Assembly: GCA_963829955.1 (NCBI GenBank)
Contig: CAWHKS010000001.1
Location: 248,001 to 312,000 of the forward strand
Source of the DNA: DASTFY01 sp963829955
GTDB taxonomy: Bacteria; Actinomycetota; Acidimicrobiia; Acidimicrobiales; Ilumatobacteraceae
Direction of reading: 5' to 3'
Length of the DNA stretch: 64,000 nucleotides
Part shown: positions 58,961 through 64,000 of the stretch, one piece after another
Layout: every line of letters begins with the position of its first letter
Position numbering within the stretch: the first letter of the stretch is position 1
Position numbers and translations under genes: made by a program
Notes under the pieces: generated by a model
The model's database searches: none
What the model was told of the DNA's origin: nothing
What the model saw: only the letters and a program-made list of their open reading frames with translations

Positions 58961-59536
58961 GTGACGAAACCAGTCGTCGAGGTGGGAGCCGGTGCGGAGG
59001 AGGCCGCGCCACGGGGGCGGCGGTGGGTCCGCGTCCTGTTGGCCGCCATCGTCCTCGCGCTCGGCGCCATGTGGGTCTACGTGCTGTTCATCGGCGAGCC
59101 GAAGACCCCCAACGTGCTGGACGACGAGACCTGGCCGCCGCAGGCCGAACAGATCTGCGGGACCGTCGCGGCCGACGTGGCCGCGCTGCCACCGGCCCAC
59201 TCCTTCGTCGACGTCGAGCCTCTCGAGGAGGCCTTGCGGCAACGGGCCGAGGTCGCTGAGCAGGCGACGGAGCTGCTGGAGGGACAGGTCACGTCCCTGC
59301 GCGCCCTGCCGGCCCCGGCGGGCGAGCACGACGACGAGCTCCTCGCCGCCTGGCTCGCCGACTGGGACACCTACATTCAGGACCGGCGCGACCACATCGC
59401 CGAGTGGCGCGCCGGGCGGGACGGCCCGTTCGCGGAGACCGAGGCCGACACCGGCGGGCCGATCTCCAACCGCATGACCGCGCTCGCCAAGGAGAACCGC
59501 ATGCCGACCTGCGTGGTGCCGGGCGACCTGGGCTGA
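58961..59536 (+). CDS. Hypothetical membrane-anchored protein
   Basis: 191 residues. One transmembrane helix at about 24-44 (RVLLAAIVLALGAMWVYVLF), then an outside domain with helical, Glu/Ala-rich character. Two cysteines, in AEQICGTVAAD and PTCVVPG at the very end, could form a disulfide that ties the domain ends together. There is no family I can name. Its position right after the DoxX gene suggests co-expression. The 70 bp after the stop contain short GCTGACCCG/GCTGATCCG-like repeats and no gene. Confidence 0.68.
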   Translation: MTKPVVEVGAGAEEAAPRGRRWVRVLLAAIVLALGAMWVYVLFIGEPKTPNVLDDETWPPQAEQICGTVAADVAALPPAHSFVDVEPLEEALRQRAEVAEQATELLEGQVTSLRALPAPAGEHDDELLAAWLADWDTYIQDRRDHIAEWRAGRDGPFAETEADTGGPISNRMTALAKENRMPTCVVPGDLG

Positions 59537-59606
59537 CCCGCCGCGGCTGATCCGTCTGGGCCGATCCGCCGGGCTGGCCCGACCGGGCTGACCGGCTGTG
59601 TCCGGC

Positions 59607-60284
59607 TCAGGTGGAGTCGGACGCCACCCAGCCCTTACCGTCGACGAAGCGGCGCACCACCCGGGCCGGCGCGCCGACTGCCACGCAGTTGTCCGGCAGC
59701 TCCCCGACCACGACCGAGTTCGCGCCGACGACCACGTGCCGGCCGATCCGGGCTCCTGGTAGCACGACTGTGCCATGGCCGAGCCACGAGCCGTCGCCGA
59801 CGACGACCGGCAGCTCGGGCATCATCTGGCGCGAGATGGGCAGATCCAGGTCCTCGTAACCGTGGTTCTGGTCGGTGATGTAGACGTGGTGGCCCGTCCA
59901 CACGTCGTTCCCGACCTCGATGGACAGGTGGCCGACGATGCCGCTCCCCCGGCCGATCAGGCACCGGTCGCCGATGCCGACCACGCGGTCGGACAGGCAT
60001 CGCTGACCGGGCACCATTCCTGCCGAGAGGCTGACCTGCGGCCCGATCATCGTGCCGCTGCCGATGTGGATGTAGCCCTCGTTGACGATGGCGGTAGGAG
60101 GGAAGCAGATCACGCTGCGCTCGCCGAAGGTGCCGAAGCCCTGGCCCCTGCGGCTGTCGGGTCCGATGGCCCCGAGCTCCACCACCCCGTCCCATCCCCA
60201 GCGCACGACCTCGCCGGCCAGCCGCTTGGCCGCGCCCCGGAGGCGGTCGACGACCGAGGGGTCGGTCCACACCCGCTCGAGCAC
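59607..60284 (-). CDS. Acyltransferase with left-handed beta-helix (hexapeptide repeats)
   Basis: 225 residues from GTG 60284. Hexapeptide repeats run from about 60 to 205 (IHIGSGTMIGPQVSLS, IGDRCLIGRGSGIVG, GARIGRHVVVGANSVVV), with the catalytic-type histidine in YITDQNHGYEDLD. The C-terminal GAPARVVRRF is standard for maltose/CapG-type O-acetyltransferases. TACCCT 8 nt before GTG 60284 supports this start; the frame is open to ATG 60350, which would overlap the divergent ThuA start. It may acetylate a sugar or envelope glycan. Confidence 0.83.
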   Translation of the reverse strand: MLERVWTDPSVVDRLRGAAKRLAGEVVRWGWDGVVELGAIGPDSRRGQGFGTFGERSVICFPPTAIVNEGYIHIGSGTMIGPQVSLSAGMVPGQRCLSDRVVGIGDRCLIGRGSGIVGHLSIEVGNDVWTGHHVYITDQNHGYEDLDLPISRQMMPELPVVVGDGSWLGHGTVVLPGARIGRHVVVGANSVVVGELPDNCVAVGAPARVVRRFVDGKGWVASDST

Positions 60285-60292
60285 GGCCGCGG

Positions 60293-60298
60293 AGGGTA
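60293..60298 (-). promoter_or_regulatory. Leaderless-type -10 box TACCCT
   Basis: TACCCT on the minus strand, 8 nt before GTG 60284. Confidence 0.4.
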
Positions 60299-60348
60299 CC
60301 GCCGCGCCGTCACGATCGTGGGGCGGGTCGACTGCGCGAGCATGCGGC

Positions 60349-61128
60349 ATGGCTTCCCGCGCCCTGGTGCTGACCGGCGGTCACGGCTTCGACGAAGCCG
60401 CGTTCGCTGCCCTGCTGGACCAGCTGCCGAGCGTGACCGTGGAGCGGGTGGCCCACCCAGAGGCCGCGGATCGCCTCCACCCCGACCGGGTGGGCGCGGA
60501 CGTGATCGTGCTTTACGACATGCCGGGGCTGCGAGTGCGGCGGGCGTCCCCGGTCGAGGTCATCGATCCGCCGCCCGGCGTGGTCGAGGGCTGGGAGGCA
60601 CTGCTGGCCGCCGGCGTGCCGATCGTCGGGCTCCACCACAGCATCTGCTCCTGGCCCGGGTGGCCGCGCTTCGCCGAGATCGTGGGCGGGAGGTTCCACT
60701 ACGCGCCGGGCCGCCTGGCCGGCCGGGACTGGCCCGACTCGGGCTACCGCCACGACGTCGAGCAGACCGTGACGGTGGTGGCGACCGACCACCCGGTCTG
60801 CGCCGGGCTTCCGCCGACCTTCGACCTGATCGACGAGACCTATGTCTGCCCGGTGTTCGAGGATGCCGTGACGCCGCTGCTCCTCACCGACGCGCCACGG
60901 ACCGACGCCGACCACGAGTCGACGGCTCACGCGCTCCTGCCGGCGGGCGCGGAACGGCCGCCCTGGCACCACCCGCCCGGGTCGCCGTACGTGGCCTGGC
61001 ACCACGTCGTGGAGCGCTCGACCGTCGTATACCTCCAGCCCGGGGACGGCCCGAGCGCGTTCGAGAACCCCGCGTACCAGCGGCTGCTGGACAACGCCAT
61101 CGCCTGGGCGGCCACGACCGCTCCCTGA
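60349..61128 (+). CDS. ThuA-like (trehalose-utilisation family) protein
   Basis: 259 residues with a glutamine-amidotransferase-like fold. Marks are LVLTGGHGFDEAAF at the N-terminus, GVPIVGLHHSICSWPGW near 100, and the C-terminal VAWHHVVERSTVVYLQPGDG. ThuA proteins take part in uptake or turnover of trehalose and other sugars in some rhizobia, but the activity is not settled. No sugar genes adjoin. No clear -10 box precedes ATG 60349. A hairpin terminator follows at 61195. Confidence 0.78.
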   Translation: MASRALVLTGGHGFDEAAFAALLDQLPSVTVERVAHPEAADRLHPDRVGADVIVLYDMPGLRVRRASPVEVIDPPPGVVEGWEALLAAGVPIVGLHHSICSWPGWPRFAEIVGGRFHYAPGRLAGRDWPDSGYRHDVEQTVTVVATDHPVCAGLPPTFDLIDETYVCPVFEDAVTPLLLTDAPRTDADHESTAHALLPAGAERPPWHHPPGSPYVAWHHVVERSTVVYLQPGDGPSAFENPAYQRLLDNAIAWAATTAP

Positions 61129-61138
61129 GCTCCTCCTG

Positions 61139-61158
61139 CCGATTCGATATCGAATCGG
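61139..61158. repeat. Perfect 20-bp palindrome
   Basis: CCGATTCGAT followed at once by its reverse complement ATCGAATCGG. With no loop it is unlikely to be a terminator; it looks like a protein-binding site. It lies 11 bp after the ThuA stop and about 125 bp before the phosphoesterase start. Confidence 0.6.
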
Positions 61159-61194
61159 CGCACAGGCGCCAGCGGGCGGAACTGTGAGCTGAAC

Positions 61195-61210
61195 GCGCCG
61201 TTGACGGCGC
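61195..61210 (+). terminator. Hairpin terminator after the ThuA gene
   Basis: GCGCCG, loop TTGA, CGGCGC, then TTTC. Short but of the rho-independent type. Confidence 0.5.
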
Positions 61211-61270
61211 TTTCACATCGCACTTCCGGCGCGGCGAATCGACGGCGGTCAGGGCCCGGCGGGCATCCCG

Positions 61271-61276
61271 TACCAT
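61271..61276 (+). promoter_or_regulatory. Leaderless-type -10 box TACCAT
   Basis: TACCAT lies 7 nt before GTG 61284. Confidence 0.5.
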
Positions 61277-61283
61277 CGGGCAG

Positions 61284-62108
61284 GTGCCCCTTCGGGTCGT
61301 CCAGATCTCCGACACCCACCTCTCGCACCGTCGGGCCTATGCGGTCCCCAACGTCCGGGCGGTGCTGGCCTGGTTGCAGGCGGAACCTCCCGACCTGATC
61401 GTGCACACCGGCGACGTCACCGCCGACGATCCTGACGACGTCGACGAGGCAGACTTCGCGCACGAGCTCCTCACGGACTGCGGGCTGCCCATCTTGGCCA
61501 TCCCCGGCAACCACGACGTCGGCGGCTTCAGCGGTGACCGGTTCAGGGCCGATCGGCTGGTGGCTTTCCGGCGGCGTTGGGGGCCTGATACCTGGAGCCG
61601 CGACCTGGGCGAGTGGCGTCTGATCGGCGCCAACGTCTACCGGCTCCTCGAGGACGAGCACGACTCCTGGTTGGAGTCCGAGCTGGCCACGGATCGCCCC
61701 ATCGCCCTGTTCCTGCACCAGCCGATCTGTCTGGTCGATCCGGAGATCGCTGACCGGGGCGACTGGTCCGTGCCGTTGCCCCGGCGACGGCGCCTCCTGG
61801 ACCTGATGGCGGGCCGGCCCGTCCGCGTCGTGGCGTCAGGCCATCTGCACCGGTACCGCAGCGGCGCCCTCCCCGACGGCATCTCCGCGGTGTGGGCCCC
61901 TTCGACCTCGTTCATCGGCACCGAACGACCCGACGGCAGCACCTATCGCGTCGGCGCCGTCGACCACCTTCTCGCCGCGGACGGCGGGGCGTCCCACCGG
62001 TTGGTCGTGCCGGCCGGGGTCACACTGCTCAAGCTCAAGGACCTAGTACCGCTGGGATCGGAGAGCCTGGGCGACGCCGAGGCCCTCCCGCTGACGGCCG
62101 TGTCATGA
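61284..62108 (+). CDS. Calcineurin-like metallophosphoesterase (CpdA/Icc-like)
   Basis: 274 residues. All five metal-site blocks are present: ISDTHL, HTGDVTAD, GNHDVGG, FLHQP and SGHLHRY. The order and spacing fit the class III cyclic-nucleotide phosphodiesterase group, to which Rv0805 and CpdA belong, though many relatives have other phosphoester substrates. No signal peptide is seen. The TGA overlaps the ATG of the M20 peptidase gene, so these form an operon that also includes the P1 peptidase. Confidence 0.86.
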   Translation: MPLRVVQISDTHLSHRRAYAVPNVRAVLAWLQAEPPDLIVHTGDVTADDPDDVDEADFAHELLTDCGLPILAIPGNHDVGGFSGDRFRADRLVAFRRRWGPDTWSRDLGEWRLIGANVYRLLEDEHDSWLESELATDRPIALFLHQPICLVDPEIADRGDWSVPLPRRRRLLDLMAGRPVRVVASGHLHRYRSGALPDGISAVWAPSTSFIGTERPDGSTYRVGAVDHLLAADGGASHRLVVPAGVTLLKLKDLVPLGSESLGDAEALPLTAVS

Positions 62109-63292
62109 GCATGGACCACGGCGCGCTCGTCGAGGTCGTCCAGGCGCTGGTGCGCGTCCCCAGCGTGTACGAACCGTCGACCGGACGCAGCGAGGAGGGC
62201 GCGGCGCGCCTCGTGGCCCATCAGCTCCGCGACTTCGGTTGGACGCCCGAGATGGATCCCGTCGCCCCCGGCCGGCCCAACGTGTACGCCGTCGTGGAGG
62301 GCGGCCGGCCCGGCCCGACGCTCATGTTCGAGGGGCACACGGACGTGGTGACCGAAGGCGATCCTGACGCGTGGACCACCGATCCATTCGGCGCCGACAT
62401 CCGCGACGGCCGCCTCTATGGGCGGGGTAGCGCCGACATGAAGTCGGGCCTGGTGGCGGCGCTCTTCGCCGCCAGAGCCGTGGCCGACGAAGGCCCGTTC
62501 CCCGGCCGCATCGTGCTGGCAGCGCTGGTGGACGAGGAGGGGATGATGGCCGGCGCCCGCCACTTCGTCTCCACCGGGCGGGCGGCCGGGATCGACGCCG
62601 CCATCTGCTGCGAGCCCGAGGACGGCGAGGTCTGCAACGTCTCCAAGGGCGCGCTGCGGCTCCGCGTGGACTTCACCGGTGCCATGGCCCACGGCGCCAT
62701 GCCCTTCCAGGGCCGCAACCCGAACCCGGTGCTGGCCTCCTTCGTGAGCCGCCTGACCGCCGCCGAGCTCGACCTGCAGGCCCGGCATCCCGCGCACCCG
62801 CACCTCGGTCAAGTGCACCTGACCCCCACCGTGCTGCGGGCCGGCCAACCGGCCCAGATGAACGTCATCCCGGCCGATGCCAGCGTGTGGCTGGACGTGC
62901 GGACGATCCCGGACGTCGATCACGAGGGTGTGGTCTCCATGGTCGGCGCGCTGGCCCGGGCGGCGGGCCGGGACGCCGGGGTGGACACGTCGGTGGAGGT
63001 GATCGATGACCGCCCGGCCGTCTCGACACCGGAGAACTCCCCCGTGGTCCGAGCGCTCTGCGACGCGCACACCGCGGTCACGGGCGAACCGGCCCGACTC
63101 GGGGGCGTGCCCGGCGCCACCGACGGAACGGTGCTCACCGCGCGGACGGGCATGCCGACCGTCGTGTACGGCCCGGGCGGCAAGTGGATCGCGCACCAGG
63201 TGGACGAGTTCGTCGAAGTGGCCGCCATCGTCGAGGCGGCCGAGGTCTACCGGGAGACGGCTCTGCGCTTCCTCGCCAGCGCAGGCCGCTGA
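62105..63292 (+). CDS. M20-family metallopeptidase / deacylase (ArgE/DapE-like)
   Basis: 395 residues. The dinuclear zinc site is complete: H in EGHTDVVTE, the bridging Asp in GRGSADMKSG, the catalytic EE in VDEEGMMAG, and later Glu and His (CCEPEDGE, KWIAHQVDE). The lid domain lies at about 180-290. Substrates of the group are N-acyl amino acids or dipeptides, and no choice can be made here. ATG 62105 overlaps the previous stop (ATGA), and its stop overlaps the next start (TGATG). Confidence 0.9.
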   Translation: MSMDHGALVEVVQALVRVPSVYEPSTGRSEEGAARLVAHQLRDFGWTPEMDPVAPGRPNVYAVVEGGRPGPTLMFEGHTDVVTEGDPDAWTTDPFGADIRDGRLYGRGSADMKSGLVAALFAARAVADEGPFPGRIVLAALVDEEGMMAGARHFVSTGRAAGIDAAICCEPEDGEVCNVSKGALRLRVDFTGAMAHGAMPFQGRNPNPVLASFVSRLTAAELDLQARHPAHPHLGQVHLTPTVLRAGQPAQMNVIPADASVWLDVRTIPDVDHEGVVSMVGALARAAGRDAGVDTSVEVIDDRPAVSTPENSPVVRALCDAHTAVTGEPARLGGVPGATDGTVLTARTGMPTVVYGPGGKWIAHQVDEFVEVAAIVEAAEVYRETALRFLASAGR

Positions 63293-64000
63293 TGGCGGCG
63301 GCCGACCCGTCCGCCCCGGCTGGGCCCCGCAACGACCTGACCGACGTGGAGGGACTGCGCGTCGGCCACGCGCAGCGCCTCGGTCGGGGGTGGCGGACCG
63401 GGACCACGGTGATCCTCACTCCCCCGGGCACCGTCGGAGGTGTCGACGTGCGCGGTGGCGGCCCCGGAACCCGCGAGACCGACGCGCTCGCCCCCTGGAA
63501 CCTCGTGCCTCACCTCCACGCCGTGTGCCTGACCGGCGGGAGCGCGTACGGCCTCGCCGCGGCCGACGGCGTCATGCACTGGCTGGAGGAGCAGGGCACC
63601 GGCTACCGGATCGGCGACGACCCGGACCGCGTGGTGCCCATCGTCCCCGCCGCGGTGCTCTTCGACCTCGGCCGGGGTGGGGACTTCCGCCGTCGGCCGG
63701 ACGCCGCGTTCGGTCGGGCCGCGGCCACGGCCGCCGGCCGGGGGCGGACGCCCCGCGCGGTCGTCGAGGGCACGGTCGGCGCCGGGACGGGGGCCGCCGC
63801 CGGTGGCGTCGCCGGCGGGATCGGATCGGCCAGCACGGTCCTGCCCGACGGCACCACGGTCGCCGCGCTCGTGGCTGTCAACGCCGCCGGTGCCGTGTTC
63901 GACGCCGCCACGGGCGTCCTCCACGCCGCACCCCTGCTGCACCCGACGGCCGACCCCGGCCTGCGGCGCCCCGTCCGAGGCGACGTCACCGCGGCGCGGC
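63292..64000 (+). CDS. P1-family peptidase (DmpA-like aminopeptidase/D-esterase), partial at the right edge
   Basis: The first 236 residues are visible. NDLTDVEGLRVGHAQ is the standard start of this family, followed by VDVRGGGPGTRETDAL and VCLTGGSAYGLAAADGVMHW, then the Ala/Gly-rich stretch with GTVGAGTGAAAGG. The Gly-Ser or Gly-Thr self-cleavage site that makes the active N-terminal nucleophile lies beyond the window. Family enzymes remove N-terminal residues from peptides or D-amino-acid amides. Third gene after the phosphoesterase and M20 peptidase, so a small peptide-turnover operon is likely. Confidence 0.88.
   Translation, partial: MAAADPSAPAGPRNDLTDVEGLRVGHAQRLGRGWRTGTTVILTPPGTVGGVDVRGGGPGTRETDALAPWNLVPHLHAVCLTGGSAYGLAAADGVMHWLEEQGTGYRIGDDPDRVVPIVPAAVLFDLGRGGDFRRRPDAAFGRAAATAAGRGRTPRAVVEGTVGAGTGAAAGGVAGGIGSASTVLPDGTTVAALVAVNAAGAVFDAATGVLHAAPLLHPTADPGLRRPVRGDVTAAR

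Noticed and set aside
1..64000. Search by eye for tRNA or rRNA genes, CRISPR arrays, riboswitches, insertion sequences and attachment sites
   Set aside because: No cloverleaf with a T-loop GGTTCGAATCC-type core, no regularly spaced repeats, no transposase or integrase and no conserved riboswitch core were found.

Overview
The window is high-GC, gene-dense actinobacterial DNA: many GTG starts, 4-bp start/stop overlaps, a GuaB1-type IMPDH-like protein, an LLM-class putative F420 enzyme, and decaprenyl-phosphoryl-arabinose (DPA) genes. The class Acidimicrobiia is my best guess; that is inference, because no rRNA or marker tree was available. I saw no tRNA, rRNA, CRISPR array, IS element or phage gene.

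Layout. 0-6.8 kb: two divergent polytopic membrane proteins (GT-C glycosyltransferase-like) next to an operon HAD phosphatase - UbiA-type DPPR synthase - DprE1 - DprE2, a plausible arabinose-donor pathway. 6.9-16 kb: housekeeping and metabolism (GuaB1, hydrolase, Sua5/YrdC, J-protein, xylulokinase, a His-rich membrane protein, GH5 glycosidase, enoyl-CoA hydratase). 16-22.4 kb: branched-chain amino-acid-type ABC system: a separate substrate-binding lipoprotein whose two halves appear circularly permuted, and livHMGF with an extracellular domain fused to LivH. 22.4-26.3 kb: histidine phosphatase, NifU-N-like protein, nitronate monooxygenase, PH-domain protein, heme A synthase.

26.3-47.4 kb is the most coherent accessory region. 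It has two Rieske oxygenases with a Glu-type E-X2-H-X4-H iron site, a FAD oxidoreductase, a PotABCD-like cationic-amine ABC transporter, a class III aminotransferase, two SDRs, a PNPOx-like protein, an aldehyde dehydrogenase, a wHTH-methyltransferase, an LLM oxidoreductase and a BetI-type TetR regulator. Three intergenic sites share the inverted repeat ACTGACT-N4-AGTCAGT (two perfect, one imperfect). They lie before potD/FAD-oxidoreductase, before potA/Rieske-2, and before the aminotransferase. I read this as one regulon for uptake and oxidative breakdown of a quaternary or N-methylated amine; the substrate is unknown. An island at 33.6-36.9 kb (decaying BTAD-hydrolase gene, HAD phosphatase, vapBC, methyltransferase) separates potC from potA.

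47.4-52.8 kb: a DUF4129 - MoxR - DUF58 operon and a zinc alcohol dehydrogenase. 52.9-54.5 kb: slightly lower-GC patch with a VOC protein, a dihydrofolate-reductase-family remnant and a PHB-depolymerase-like lipoprotein. 54.6-58.3 kb: heterodimeric ABC exporter with one degenerate ATP site. 58.4-64 kb: DoxX protein, hypothetical protein, hexapeptide acyltransferase, ThuA-like protein, metallophosphoesterase, M20 peptidase and the start of a P1-family peptidase.

Two cross-cutting observations. First, about 19 genes have a TAnnnT-like box 6-9 nt before the start codon, consistent with leaderless transcription. Second, at least eight single-base frameshifts interrupt otherwise well-conserved genes at G/C runs, so residual assembly indels must be considered before calling pseudogenes.
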